Part shown: one piece after another, positions 1 to 7,666 of the stretch
How positions within the stretch are numbered: position 1 is the stretch's first letter
How the letters are laid out: every line of letters begins with the position of its first letter
Assembly (NCBI RefSeq): GCF_001895085.1
Contig: NZ_BDFD01000015.1
Location: forward strand, 1 to 64,000
Origin: Mariprofundus micogutta
Lineage (GTDB): Bacteria > Pseudomonadota > Zetaproteobacteria > Mariprofundales > Mariprofundaceae
Reading direction: 5' to 3'
Length of the DNA stretch: 64,000 bases
Program-made: the position numbers and the translations under genes
Notes under the pieces: generated by a model
The model's input: only the letters and a program-made list of their open reading frames with translations
Databases searched by the model: none
Told to the model about the DNA's origin: nothing

Positions 1-64
1 CAATCTGTTTGATGCTCTTCTTATGGACGTAAAAATCCCGCCTTACTTTTGCTTTCGTTTCCAC
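1..64 (-). CDS. istA: IstA transposase, N-terminal 21 codons only
   Basis: A GTG at 62-64, preceded by a GGAG ribosome site 8 bases upstream, opens a frame reading VETKAKVRRDFYVHKKSIKQ and then runs off the left edge. This is the characteristic N-terminus of IS21 IstA, where it begins the helix-turn-helix DNA-binding region before the DDE catalytic core. Only the beginning is present, so activity cannot be judged. It was recognised from family memory, not by a search. Confidence 0.75.
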   Translation of the reverse strand, partial: METKAKVRRDFYVHKKSIKQI

Positions 65-146
65 TGTGATCACTCCTGTTTTTTCCTCCAACTAAATCAT
101 TAGCTGGGGATACTACAGGGGGGTCAATTTTGAACGCTGAATAACA
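1..146 (-). mobile_element. IS21-family insertion sequence, terminal part
   Basis: Read on the minus strand, the element begins with TGTTATTCAGCG at 146 and leads within 85 bases to an istA start codon. A TG terminal dinucleotide and a short leader before istA are usual for IS21-family ends. The rest of the element lies left of the window, so the second end and the target duplication cannot be seen. It cuts into the gene that continues at 147-442. Confidence 0.75.
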
Positions 147-442
147 AGTCAGACCTGCAAGCGTTGAAGCGTTATCAAAAGAATATGGCTGACGAAAATA
201 ATCTGAAATTGTCGGTGGCCGAACTGGACAAGAGCAAGAAGCTACCGCTTGTGGGGGTGAATGCGATGGTCGCAGAGCAGCTTATGCGTGGCGATGTTCA
301 TTCACCGCGATATGGGAATCCAGTTGCTGAGGTTGCCGATGGCTACAAGCCCGTGGATAGCAAGCCTGAATCCCGCGAAATGGAAAGCGATGCGCTTTCG
401 CGCATCGCTCACAAGAAACAAGTAACGAGACGAAAGAAATAG
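147..442 (+). pseudogene. Gene of unknown function truncated at its 5' end by the IS21 element
   Basis: The open frame runs from the insertion-sequence boundary to a TAG at 442. It encodes about 98 residues with a basic tail ending QVTRRKK. Upstream, the frame meets a TGA at 131-133 inside the insertion sequence. The available starts (TTG at 164, ATG at 185) have no convincing ribosome site. The simplest reading is that the original start was lost to the insertion. The remaining protein is hydrophilic with no membrane segment, and I do not recognise its family. It ends 2 bases before the convergent zinc-ribbon gene. Confidence 0.55.
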
Positions 443-444
443 CC

Positions 445-777
445 TCAGATTTTCGGCCCATTATTTCCGCCCATATTGAAGCGGCTTCGGTCGTTGGGGG
501 AAAGATTAAAGGCCTTGTTTGTCACCTGCTCTATTTCTCTCAGGCGCGTTTCATACTCGTTGGCGGGCTCAAAGTTTCCCTCCTTCTTTATTTCTTCGAT
601 TCGCTGTCGTGCTTTTTGGATAAGTCGGCAGTAGTAGTGTTCATTCGTTTCTGAGTCATATAACCCATCGATCAACGGGTAATCACAAAGCGGGCATTCT
701 CTCGTTCCGCTCTTATCTCGTGGTGAGCTGAGTAGTTTGTCTTGCGCATTCTCAATGTCTTCAAGTATTTTTTTCAT
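445..777 (-). CDS. Small zinc-ribbon-like protein, function unknown
   Basis: This 110-residue hydrophilic protein has a possible metal site near its middle: CPLC at about residues 28-31, followed by His and Cys in EHYYC near residues 46-50. The second half, with KARQRIEEIKKEG and RLREIEQV, is charged and probably helical. The start is an ATG at 775-777 with an AGGAGAACAGCG leader, which is a good ribosome site. It lies inside the integrated element between the truncated gene and the integrase, so it is probably an accessory or phage-derived gene. I do not recognise a named family. Confidence 0.6.
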   Translation of the reverse strand: MKKILEDIENAQDKLLSSPRDKSGTRECPLCDYPLIDGLYDSETNEHYYCRLIQKARQRIEEIKKEGNFEPANEYETRLREIEQVTNKAFNLSPNDRSRFNMGGNNGPKI

Positions 778-933
778 TCGCTGTTCTCCTTTTTCTGTAA
801 AAAGTATTGGACGGCGCGATCAGATCGACCGCGCTTGTTCATAAATAGTGTTCAGCTGGAGAATGTTTAATGGTTGTTGTGCTCAAGCAATGTGACGCCA
901 CGAAGAGGCGGGCTGCTTTGTGAGGGCTCTGAG

Positions 934-2256
934 CTACTCGATCTCGGTGTAGTCTTCATTAGTTCTCTCGACCAACCAGGTTGAGTCATAGTCTGTGTCA
1001 GTGAGCTCGGTTACGTAAAACTCTTTGAGCCAGTTAATAGATATTGTTTCACCTTGCTCGTGTTTCTCAAAGCTTGTTAATGATTCAATATAGTCGCAGA
1101 TGCCCTTAAGTTCGGCTCGATACCTGTCTTTTCGTCGTAAAATGTAGTGTCGCTCGGCAACGGACTTCAGCTTGTGGTTGAGTAGCTTGGAGATCGTTTC
1201 GCTGCTGACGCCCATTTCATCCTGATACGTGGCAAAGGTTCGGCGTAGGTCGTGGGTGGTGATATGTACGCCTGTTTCTGCCTCGATTTTAGCGAGCGAG
1301 CTCTTTGGCTCGGAGATGTGGCCTCTGCCCCTGCTTGCTGGAAAAACATACGGGCCATCTTTTGAGTTAAATTTTTTTCGATGGCATAAGATGAGGTAGG
1401 TCAGGGGAGCGAGCGGAACGTGATGGTCTTTGTGGTTCTTGGTTTGGTCTCCGGGAATAGTGAATATTTTGTTTTTGAAATCGATCTGAGACCAAGTCAA
1501 TGGTGCCATCTCGTTTCTACGTAAGCCAGTGAGCAGTGTCATTAGCAGGTAGTCTCGAGCCACTTGATTCTTCAACTTGAGAAGTTCATCAATAAAGTCA
1601 GTTAGCAGGTCGAGTGAAACAAACCGTTCTCTTGGCCTGATGAGATACATCTCTGATTGAACGGCATTAACTGGGTTGTCGTCCATAATTTTATAGACCT
1701 GAATCATTTTGTTGAAAATGGCTCTAAGTGCTCGCATTGTCAGGTTGGCGGTAGCCTCTTTCCCTTTTGACTCTCCGATATGGCGATGTCTTTTGAGGAG
1801 TTCTTCCGTGGTAATCTCTCGTAGAGGACGCTTGAGCCAATCAGCGAGATGGTTGTTGATTGCAGAGCGGTAATCCACCTCTGTTTTGGGCTTTGTTCTC
1901 CTTAGTTCGAAATAATCATTGAGAGCTGCTTCCAAGGTAATGTCTTTAACAGCCTCAAGTTTTTTGGCCTTTTGTATAGCTTGGGCCTCTTTTCTCGGGT
2001 CGATACCATTGCTCATCTGCGCCAACAGTTCTTTGGCAGTGTCGCGGGCTTTTCGTAGTGATATTCGAGCGCAGGGGCTAATCGTAATTCGCCGAGTTGG
2101 GCCCTGTTTAATTCGTGCCTCAACACAGAAGGTCTTGTGCCCAGCTTTAGATACTTTCACCACGAACCCCGGGAGCTCCGTGTCACGAACAAACATATCC
2201 TTTCCAGTCGAGTTGGTGAGGGAGTCGATGAACTTCTGAGTTATTTTCTTTTTCAC
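934..2256 (-). CDS. int: P4-type tyrosine recombinase (integrase)
   Basis: This 440-residue site-specific recombinase would integrate and excise the surrounding element at a tRNA gene. The N-terminus (about 1-90) matches the DUF4102 arm-binding domain of P4-like integrases, and residues 105-200 form the core-binding domain. The catalytic set is visible in the last half: R246 in TGLRRNEM, a Lys near 273, H335 and R338 in HDLRRTF, H361, and Tyr371 in AERHYILRR. It appears intact. The start is a GTG at 2254-2256 with GGAG six bases upstream. The region before the gene (2280-2337) carries repeated AGTAGAC motifs and then the att site, so integrase and site are adjacent as expected. Confidence 0.92.
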   Translation of the reverse strand: MKKKITQKFIDSLTNSTGKDMFVRDTELPGFVVKVSKAGHKTFCVEARIKQGPTRRITISPCARISLRKARDTAKELLAQMSNGIDPRKEAQAIQKAKKLEAVKDITLEAALNDYFELRRTKPKTEVDYRSAINNHLADWLKRPLREITTEELLKRHRHIGESKGKEATANLTMRALRAIFNKMIQVYKIMDDNPVNAVQSEMYLIRPRERFVSLDLLTDFIDELLKLKNQVARDYLLMTLLTGLRRNEMAPLTWSQIDFKNKIFTIPGDQTKNHKDHHVPLAPLTYLILCHRKKFNSKDGPYVFPASRGRGHISEPKSSLAKIEAETGVHITTHDLRRTFATYQDEMGVSSETISKLLNHKLKSVAERHYILRRKDRYRAELKGICDYIESLTSFEKHEQGETISINWLKEFYVTELTDTDYDSTWLVERTNEDYTEIE

Positions 2257-2279
2257 GCCTATCTCCGTATCAGGGAATC

Positions 2280-2337
2280 AGTAGACGAATAGTAGGCATT
2301 CGGCGACGTTTATCAAATAGTAGACATAAAAGTAGAC
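2280..2337. repeat. Four copies of AGTAG(A/G)C, probable integrase arm or regulatory sites
   Basis: AGTAGAC occurs at 2280-2286, 2319-2325 and 2331-2337, and AGTAGGC at 2291-2297. All are in the same orientation within 58 bases between the integrase start and the tRNA fragment. Short direct repeats beside att cores are often arm-type sites bound by the integrase N-terminal domain or by an excisionase. That role is inferred from position only. Confidence 0.5.
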
Positions 2338-2382
2338 ACTAAAAAATTAATATTACCAACAGATATATAATAAAAACACTAA

Positions 2383-2427
2383 CTACGAATCAGAAGGCCG
2401 GGCGTTCGAATCGCTCAGGGAGCGCCA
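2383..2427 (+). repeat. Attachment site: 3' fragment of a tRNA gene, probably tRNA-Arg(ACG)
   Basis: The sequence from CTACGAA through a T-arm (GGGCG, TTCGAAT, CGCTC) to AGGGAGC-G-CCA reproduces the 3' half of a tRNA from the anticodon loop onward. The T-stem pairs in all five positions (one G-U). The loop CTACGAA would place anticodon ACG. Upstream bases do not complete the anticodon stem or any D-arm, so this is a fragment and not a functional tRNA. It is the expected duplicated end of a tRNA-integrated element. Confidence 0.7.
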
Positions 2428-2434
2428 TATTAAA

Positions 2435-2466
2435 AAGGACTCGCAGAAATGCGGGTCCTTTTTTTG
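2435..2466 (+). terminator. Rho-independent terminator of the original tRNA locus
   Basis: GGACTCGCA and TGCGGGTCC form a nine-pair stem with a GAAA loop, followed by seven T. It lies eight bases after the CCA of the tRNA fragment, where a tRNA terminator belongs. This supports the view that this side is the original downstream flank. Confidence 0.85.
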
Positions 2467-2494
2467 TATCCTGTCATTACTGTGATGCTTCAAG

Positions 2495-2590
2495 CTATCT
2501 GTGAAAAATCATTTCGGATGTAACGACCAGCAGGAGTATAAACAGCAGGCCAGCGATGAGCTGAAAGCGCCTTAACCATAGTTCATTCAT
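2495..2590 (-). CDS. 31-residue single-span membrane peptide
   Basis: An ATG at 2588-2590 follows an AGGGGG ribosome site and opens a 31-codon frame, MNELWLRRFQLIAGLLFILL and on to HR. Basic residues at 7-8 are followed by one strongly hydrophobic helix (about residues 11-23). The size and layout fit a small inner-membrane peptide with the N-terminus in the cytoplasm. Upstream on the same strand lies a TATAAT box (centre about 2621), a plausible -10 element. No homolog is recognised. The clear ribosome site is the main reason for calling it. Confidence 0.55.
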   Translation of the reverse strand: MNELWLRRFQLIAGLLFILLLVVTSEMIFHR

Positions 2591-2736
2591 ATGACACCCC
2601 CTGAATATGCGCTGTTGTTTACATATTATAGCCTAAACTGTGAAAATTGGGTGGAAAGGCCTCATTTGAACTTTACAGCTGAAAAATGTTGCGATAGCAA
2701 ACAGCCGTAGGTAATGACTGATATGGAGGGCTTCAA

Positions 2737-2826
2737 ATGAAAAAGAAAAAATCAGATAATTGGAGCGTTCTTATTGCACTGGTGGCAATTATTGGTGTGG
2801 CCGGAGCTGCAACAGCGTTTATCTAA
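2737..2826 (+). CDS. 29-residue single-span membrane peptide
   Basis: An ATG at 2737 preceded by GGAGG eight bases upstream encodes MKKKKSDNWSVLIALVAIIG followed by VAGAATAFI. A lysine-rich start leads straight into one hydrophobic helix that ends the protein. A strong terminator follows 20 bases after the stop, so this is probably a complete one-gene transcript. Function is unknown. It is one of three tiny membrane-peptide genes in 610 bases. Confidence 0.6.
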   Translation: MKKKKSDNWSVLIALVAIIGVAGAATAFI

Positions 2827-2847
2827 TTGGTACGATTTGCATTCACA

Positions 2848-2880
2848 AAAGGTCCGGCAAAATGCCGGATCTTTTCTCTT
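2848..2880 (+). terminator. Rho-independent terminator after the 29-residue gene
   Basis: TCCGGCA (2853-2859) pairs with TGCCGGA (2863-2869), extended outward by AAAGG/TCTTT pairs, and a T-rich run follows. It closes the small transcript above. Confidence 0.8.
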
Positions 2881-2970
2881 TTAGCCTTGAAGTGATCTTA
2901 CTCACAGCTGAATTTCCCCTGCTCAGTAAACTTGTGCTTGTAAGGGGCAAGAACGCTAAAGGAGGAAGTT

Positions 2971-3102
2971 ATGTCTGCTATATTTCATGATGATGTACAA
3001 CAAGTTGAGTTCCCGGAAGTGCAGGGTTGGGAAAAGAAACTGTATGATTTCCAGATTCCGATTGCCTTGATTGCTCTGGCTGCCTTGTTCTTTTTTCGCT
3101 GA
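2971..3102 (+). CDS. 43-residue single-span membrane protein
   Basis: An ATG at 2971 has a near-perfect AAAGGAGG ribosome site six bases upstream. The protein is acidic over its first 17 residues (MSAIFHDDVQQVEFPEVQ), has a lysine pair near 22-23, and ends with a hydrophobic stretch, FQIPIALIALAALFFFR. It is probably a C-terminal membrane anchor with the soluble part in the cytoplasm. It precedes the cytochrome lipoprotein by 86 bases, but a separate promoter lies between them. I recognise no family. Confidence 0.6.
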   Translation: MSAIFHDDVQQVEFPEVQGWEKKLYDFQIPIALIALAALFFFR

Positions 3103-3129
3103 TTGAAAGTTTGAAAAAATACAAATCTA

Positions 3130-3158
3130 TTCAAATATCTCTAAACCCTGCCTATAAT
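3130..3158 (+). promoter_or_regulatory. Sigma-70-type promoter of the cytochrome gene
   Basis: TTCAAA at 3130-3135 and a perfect TATAAT at 3153-3158 are separated by 17 bases. The start codon of the cytochrome lipoprotein lies 31 bases downstream of the -10 box. Confidence 0.7.
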
Positions 3159-3188
3159 GTACTATCGTATGTTCAATAGGGGGACAAT

Positions 3189-3932
3189 ATGAAAATCATA
3201 CTGATGATGTTTATTACATTTGGTTTGGCATTAACCGGCTGTAATAATTATGAGGAAAAAGAGTATCCTATCGTGCCAGTTGTAGAGGGGCCGATAGCTT
3301 CTGAACCGGCCGATCCAGCAACTGTGACGGATGAAGCAACTCAGGCTGCTGAAGAAGCAGTAGATACGGTTAAAGATACGGCTGTTGAAGTGGCAGATGA
3401 AGTTAAACCTGAGATGTCTGTCGCTCCGGCACCTGTAGAAACAGTACCAGCCGTGGAAACCCCGGCCCAGCCTGCTGCACCCGCAGTTGCGCCAGCGGCA
3501 CCAGCTGTTGTTGAGCCAACACCTGCTGCACCGGCAGCTGTGGCACCTGCACCCGTAGAAGAAACCCCTGCGGCCCCTGTAGTGGAGGCTCCTGTTGTAC
3601 CAGCAGGTGATGCAGTTGCCGGCGCTGCCAAGGCCGGAAAATGTAAGGCATGTCATACATTTGATGCCGGGGGCAAGAACAAGGTTGGTCCGAACCTGTT
3701 TGGTGTCCATGGCAGAGTCGCAGGTAAGGCTGCCGGATTTAAATATGGCAGTGGCTTGAAAGGTGCGACATTCAGTTGGGATGATGCTGCACTGACAGCG
3801 TGGGTGTGTGACTCGAAATCTGCGGTCAAATCACTGACCGGGAATTCAGGCGCAAAAACAAAAATGGCCAAACAAAATGTCTGTGGGGCTGATGCACAGA
3901 ATGTTGTCGCGTATCTGAGGTCATTGAAGTAA
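3189..3932 (+). CDS. Lipid-anchored class I cytochrome c with Pro/Ala-rich linker
   Basis: This 247-residue electron carrier is predicted to sit on the periplasmic side of a membrane. A lipoprotein signal (about 1-17) ends in LTGC, making Cys18 the lipidated residue. Residues 20-75 are acidic, and 75-140 are almost wholly Pro, Ala and Val, a flexible spacer. The C-terminal 100 residues are a mono-heme cytochrome c domain: CKACH at 152-156 binds heme, and Met226 in TKMAKQ is the probable second axial ligand. It has its own promoter and terminator, so it is expressed alone. Electron partners cannot be read from here; in an iron oxidiser it could carry electrons across the envelope, but that is speculation. 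Confidence 0.85.
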   Translation: MKIILMMFITFGLALTGCNNYEEKEYPIVPVVEGPIASEPADPATVTDEATQAAEEAVDTVKDTAVEVADEVKPEMSVAPAPVETVPAVETPAQPAAPAVAPAAPAVVEPTPAAPAAVAPAPVEETPAAPVVEAPVVPAGDAVAGAAKAGKCKACHTFDAGGKNKVGPNLFGVHGRVAGKAAGFKYGSGLKGATFSWDDAALTAWVCDSKSAVKSLTGNSGAKTKMAKQNVCGADAQNVVAYLRSLK

Positions 3933-3948
3933 GACTAGAGCAGTATGT

Positions 3949-3977
3949 AAAAAGGCCTCCATTCGGGGGCCTTTTTT
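3949..3977 (+). terminator. Bidirectional terminator between cytochrome and corB
   Basis: GGCCTCC and GGGGGCC form a stem with an ATTC loop, flanked by A5 on the left and T6 on the right. It can stop transcription from both converging genes and slightly overlaps the corB stop. Confidence 0.85.
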
Positions 3978-5244
3978 ATGTGTCGTCGTGAATTGGGATC
4001 AGGCGAACACGGTGTATCCGGGCGCTTTTGATACTTAATACTTCAACGCGCATATTGCCGAGACTCATGCAGAGACGCCCTTCAGGCACATCGCCAAGAA
4101 TATGGACAATCAGGCCACCGATAGTGGTTGCACTCTCTTCCGGCAGATTGGCATCGATCTCCTGATTGATATCATGCAGTGCAACAGTGGCCGAAGTGAC
4201 CAATGAACCATCAGGTTGAGGCCACATGTCCAGTTGTGGCGGGACATCTGATTCATCATGAATTTCACCGACAATCTCTTCGATAATATCTTCCAGCGTT
4301 ACCAGCCCTTCAATATCTCCGAACTCGTCGACGATAATAGCCATATGCTGATGGTTGGCCTGAAATTCAAATAACTGGGCCAACGCATTTTTGGAAGCAG
4401 GAATATAGGGTGGGTTTTTCCATATCAGCGAATCGCAGAGGCGCATAGCGGGAGCTTTCAGTTTTAGCAAGTCACGAAGGTGGACAATACCGATCAGATT
4501 ATCCGGCTCATCCAGATATACCGGATAGCGGGAGTGCGGTGATTTTGTAACTTTGCGCAAGGACTCGGCAACACTCAGTGAGCCATCGAGAAGGCGCATG
4601 GATTTACGCGGAGTCATCAGGGCTTTTACCGCGACTTCATGCAGAGTCAGGCTATTGTTGAGCATCTGTTCTCTGGCCTGATCGAGCACGCCCGACTCTG
4701 CACTCATATCAATCATGCTAGCCAGTTCTTTATGGGTTAACGGTGTGTCTGCCTGTTCAGGTACGCGCAGAATACGTTTGAGCATGGCGATAACCGAGAG
4801 CAACATACTTACCAGCGGGGCAAGCAAATTCTGTGTACTGCGCATGGGGCTTGCAACTTTGCAGGCGATACTTTCAGCGTGGGCAACGGCGATGGTCTTG
4901 GGTAAAATCTCGGCAAAAATAAGTACAACTGCAGTCATGGCAATCGTGGCATAAACTATGCCTGCCTCGCCGAATTTGGCGACAAACAGGGCGGTTGCCA
5001 AAGCAGACGCGGCAATGTTGACGAAATTGTTGCCCAGCAGAATGGTTGATAACATACGTTCAGGCTGTTCAAGCAGCTCTTCAGCTTTTTGTGCCCCTTG
5101 ATCACCCTGTTCGCGGCGCACACGTAATTTTGCACGGCGAGCCCGTGTCAGTGCTGTTTCAGAGCCTGAAAAAAATGCAGATAGCAAAAGCAGGAAGAAC
5201 AGAGTACCGATTGCAAGGGGAAGGGAAATGCCTGCGATGTCCAT
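3976..5244 (-). CDS. corB: CorB/YfjD-type HlyC/CorC transporter-associated protein
   Basis: This 422-residue membrane protein is of the CNNM/CorB family, linked to magnesium and cobalt efflux or tolerance. Residues 1-190 are the DUF21 membrane domain with three to four hydrophobic segments (FFSGSETALTRARRAKLRVR near 24-43 is typical). Two CBS domains follow at about 205-335, including LVTLEDIIEEIVGEIHDE, and the last 80 residues are the CorC_HlyC domain. The gene lies 18 bases after ypjD, a pairing conserved in many gammaproteobacteria, so they are probably co-transcribed. It appears intact. Confidence 0.9.
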   Translation of the reverse strand: MDIAGISLPLAIGTLFFLLLLSAFFSGSETALTRARRAKLRVRREQGDQGAQKAEELLEQPERMLSTILLGNNFVNIAASALATALFVAKFGEAGIVYATIAMTAVVLIFAEILPKTIAVAHAESIACKVASPMRSTQNLLAPLVSMLLSVIAMLKRILRVPEQADTPLTHKELASMIDMSAESGVLDQAREQMLNNSLTLHEVAVKALMTPRKSMRLLDGSLSVAESLRKVTKSPHSRYPVYLDEPDNLIGIVHLRDLLKLKAPAMRLCDSLIWKNPPYIPASKNALAQLFEFQANHQHMAIIVDEFGDIEGLVTLEDIIEEIVGEIHDESDVPPQLDMWPQPDGSLVTSATVALHDINQEIDANLPEESATTIGGLIVHILGDVPEGRLCMSLGNMRVEVLSIKSARIHRVRLIPIHDDT

Positions 5245-5262
5245 GGGGAAGTGATCAGTCCC

Positions 5263-6081
5263 TTAGTTGACCCACGATGTGATCAGTTTCACACCGAAAT
5301 AAGCCAGCATGAGCAGTGTATATGCCGTTAGTACTGCCCGGCTGGCCAGACGCGTCGGCCAACTGGCTTGTTGACGTTTAACCATTAGCGTAATCAGTAC
5401 TGCAAGAGTGAAAATAGCTAGTAGCACCTTGTGATTTAACAGGGCAAAGTGTTGATATTCGACCCACTGCCATACCAGTCCGGTTAAAATGCTCAGTGCT
5501 ATGAGTATGGTGGCGGCTTTTACTTGTGCCATCATATGACGTTCTATGCTGACCAGTGAAGGCAGAGCCTGAATCATTTTTGACATACGTTTTTTCTTCA
5601 GTGCACGATCCAGCAGTATCTGCATGAGTGCATGAATGGCCGCCAGTGTCAGTACGGCATAGGATATCAGTGAAAGAAGCAGATGGCTGGTTTCAAGCAG
5701 GCTGGATGTGTGTACCCAGTTGGCAGCATGCGCTTCGGGAAGCACAGGGATAATAAACAGCGGAATTGCTGTGGCAGGCAGTAGAAATAGTCCGAGTCCC
5801 TGAATGCCATGCCGGATGACACCCAAAGTATAAATACATTGCACGATGAGTGTAGAAACAGCTACTCCTGTCGCCAGGGTGAAGTTGATACCCTCAGCCG
5901 TAACCGAATCTACCAAATGGATAGCCCAGATATTCAGGCCAATGGCAACAGCCATCAATCCGACAATCGTGTTGGCACTGTTGCTGCGATCTGATTGTGT
6001 CTGGGAAGAGCCACGCCAGACTATGGCAGCACAAATCAGTGAAATCAGGCCAGCAGATGAGAAAAAAATCGTCGAGGTCAT
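5263..6081 (-). CDS. ypjD: YpjD-type cytochrome c assembly (CcsA-like) membrane protein
   Basis: The protein has 272 residues with about eight hydrophobic segments and belongs to the CcsA/HemX-like cytochrome c assembly superfamily. The family signature region, with histidines in SLLETSHLLLSLISYAVLTL (about 128-147) and a later WQWVEYQHF, is present. These histidines could hold heme. The exact role of the YpjD branch is unsettled, so heme handling is inferred. It is the first gene of the ypjD-corB pair and is divergent from ispD. Confidence 0.82.
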   Translation of the reverse strand: MTSTIFFSSAGLISLICAAIVWRGSSQTQSDRSNSANTIVGLMAVAIGLNIWAIHLVDSVTAEGINFTLATGVAVSTLIVQCIYTLGVIRHGIQGLGLFLLPATAIPLFIIPVLPEAHAANWVHTSSLLETSHLLLSLISYAVLTLAAIHALMQILLDRALKKKRMSKMIQALPSLVSIERHMMAQVKAATILIALSILTGLVWQWVEYQHFALLNHKVLLAIFTLAVLITLMVKRQQASWPTRLASRAVLTAYTLLMLAYFGVKLITSWVN

Positions 6082-6232
6082 TTTACTTCCTTAACAGGGG
6101 ATAAATGAAAGCTGAGTAGGACATAAACACATGATGGCAGGGTTATATCCGATGCACAACGCTAGTGCAATGCTGTCGCGCAGAACAGGACTTCAATCAT
6201 CATTGACCATATCTTCGAAAGGCGCACAATCG

Positions 6233-6949
6233 ATGCTTATGAATATTGGTGTTTTATTGCTTGCTGCAGGCTCTGGCAGCCGTTTTGGTGGAGAGATTGC
6301 GAAACAGTATGTTCAGGTGCATGGCAAGGCACTGGTGTTGCATACTCTGGATCATCTGGCTCTTGATCCACATATCACTGTTGTACAGCCGGTTGTCTCC
6401 GAAGGGGATATGAGGTTTTCAGAGTTGGTGGCCGGGTTATCTTTCCCGTTTACTCTGCTTGATCCTGTTGCAGGTGGTTCGGCGCGTTCGATTTCCATGC
6501 AGAGAGGGCTTGAAGGCTTGCCCGCAGCAGTGGACCTTGTTGCAGTTCACGATGCCGCCCGTCCGTTGCCCTCTGTCAGGCTTTTAGCTGATGTTTTTAA
6601 AACGGCGAACCAATATGGTGCGGCAGTACCCGGTGTGCCGGTGCATGATACGATTAAACGTGTGGATGAGCTTGGCAAAGTGATTGAGACGCCTGCGCGC
6701 AATACTCTTCGCGCAGTTCAGACGCCTCAGGTGGCAAGAAGGGTGTGGTTTGATCAAGCCATTGCGATGGAGGCGGAGCGATTGCATCTGCATACCGATG
6801 ATGCATCGCTGCTGGAAGCTGCAGGTTTTGATGTTTATATCAGCCAGGGTGATGTGAATAATCGAAAAATTACCACGCGCGAAGATATGAACTGGCTGGA
6901 AGCGCATCTGAATAGTGAGTGCGCTGCTCCGGGGCATTGCGACCGATAG
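6233..6949 (+). CDS. ispD: 2-C-methyl-D-erythritol 4-phosphate cytidylyltransferase
   Basis: IspD joins CTP with methylerythritol phosphate in the non-mevalonate isoprenoid pathway. The nucleotide-binding start LLLAAGSGSRFGGEIAKQY, the AVHDAARP motif and RNTLRAVQTPQ are all present. The ATG at 6233 is chosen because an AAAGG lies ten bases upstream and the protein then begins MLMNIGVLLLAAG. The longer frame from 6131 would add 34 residues with no family counterpart. The encoded length is 238 residues, normal for IspD. ispF follows after 44 bases, so the two consecutive-pathway genes form an operon. Confidence 0.93.
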   Translation: MLMNIGVLLLAAGSGSRFGGEIAKQYVQVHGKALVLHTLDHLALDPHITVVQPVVSEGDMRFSELVAGLSFPFTLLDPVAGGSARSISMQRGLEGLPAAVDLVAVHDAARPLPSVRLLADVFKTANQYGAAVPGVPVHDTIKRVDELGKVIETPARNTLRAVQTPQVARRVWFDQAIAMEAERLHLHTDDASLLEAAGFDVYISQGDVNNRKITTREDMNWLEAHLNSECAAPGHCDR

Positions 6950-6993
6950 CCGGGCTTTCTGGTGTGAGTAAAATGATGAGGGGGATGTAAACC

Positions 6994-7494
6994 ATGAAAC
7001 TGAATTATCGCATAGGTCAGGGCTTTGATGTGCATGCTTTCGGCGAAAACAGAAAGCTGATTCTGGGTGGTATCGAAATTCCGTATGACAGAGGTCTGGT
7101 CGGACACTCTGACGCTGACGTCTTGACCCATGCGCTTTGTGATGCACTGCTGGGGGCCGCAGGGCTCAATGATATCGGTTTTCATTATCCGGATACTGAC
7201 CCGCAATATAAAAATGCCGACAGTACACTATTCTTATCGCTTACTGTGGGGCAGCTCAAGCGTATGGGGTGGGCTGTTGGAAATGTCGATATCACGGTTA
7301 TTGCACAGGAGCCGAAAATCGCACCGCATATTGCCCGCATCAAGAGTAACCTGGCGAGAATACTGTTTGTCTCTGAAAATGAAGTGAGCGTAAAAGCAAC
7401 GACAACTGAGTGGCTCGGTTATGTTGGGCGCAAGGAAGGTATCGCGGCGCAGGCAATTACCATGATTGCGAGGATTCATCCCTATGATGGATAG
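6994..7494 (+). CDS. ispF: 2-C-methyl-D-erythritol 2,4-cyclodiphosphate synthase
   Basis: The 166-residue IspF cyclises CDP-methylerythritol phosphate, two steps after IspD. The metal-binding DVHAF (Asp12, His14) and the GHSDADVLTHALCDALLG block are intact, as is the C-terminal KATTTEWLGYVGRKEG. The family functions as a soluble trimer. A GGGGG ribosome site precedes the ATG. It is directly downstream of ispD on the same strand. Confidence 0.95.
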   Translation: MKLNYRIGQGFDVHAFGENRKLILGGIEIPYDRGLVGHSDADVLTHALCDALLGAAGLNDIGFHYPDTDPQYKNADSTLFLSLTVGQLKRMGWAVGNVDITVIAQEPKIAPHIARIKSNLARILFVSENEVSVKATTTEWLGYVGRKEGIAAQAITMIARIHPYDG

Positions 7495-7666
7495 TTTCAA
7501 GCGAGGTGTATTATCATCATGCATGGACTGTTCCTGTCTTTTACAGGCAGAAACGGAGGATCATTAAAGACCGGGATGGTATAAACAAGAATAATCCTTA
7601 GTGAAAATGGGGCTTATTGCTGTTTATATTGGCGCTCAAGTTTAAACAGAGATGGAGTGGCAAGTG

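Larger units (their letters stand above)
1..2427. mobile_element. Right end of an integrated element (island) bounded by a tRNA 3' fragment
   Basis: This stretch carries an insertion sequence end, a truncated gene, a small zinc-ribbon gene and a P4-type tyrosine recombinase, and it ends at a tRNA 3' fragment at 2383-2427. Everything to the right looks chromosomal. Integrases of this kind insert into tRNA genes and leave the 3' part duplicated at the far end. Because the fragment here keeps its own terminator (2437-2465), the restored full-length tRNA should lie beyond the left edge of the window. That placement is an inference. Confidence 0.7.

Noticed and set aside
2383-2427. Functional tRNA gene
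   Set aside because: Only the part from the anticodon loop to CCA is present; there is no D-arm, acceptor 5' strand or complete anticodon stem.
3231-3710. Antisense frames over the cytochrome Pro/Ala linker
   Set aside because: Several overlapping frames arise from the GC-rich repeat-like linker; the plus-strand lipoprotein and heme motifs settle the coding strand.
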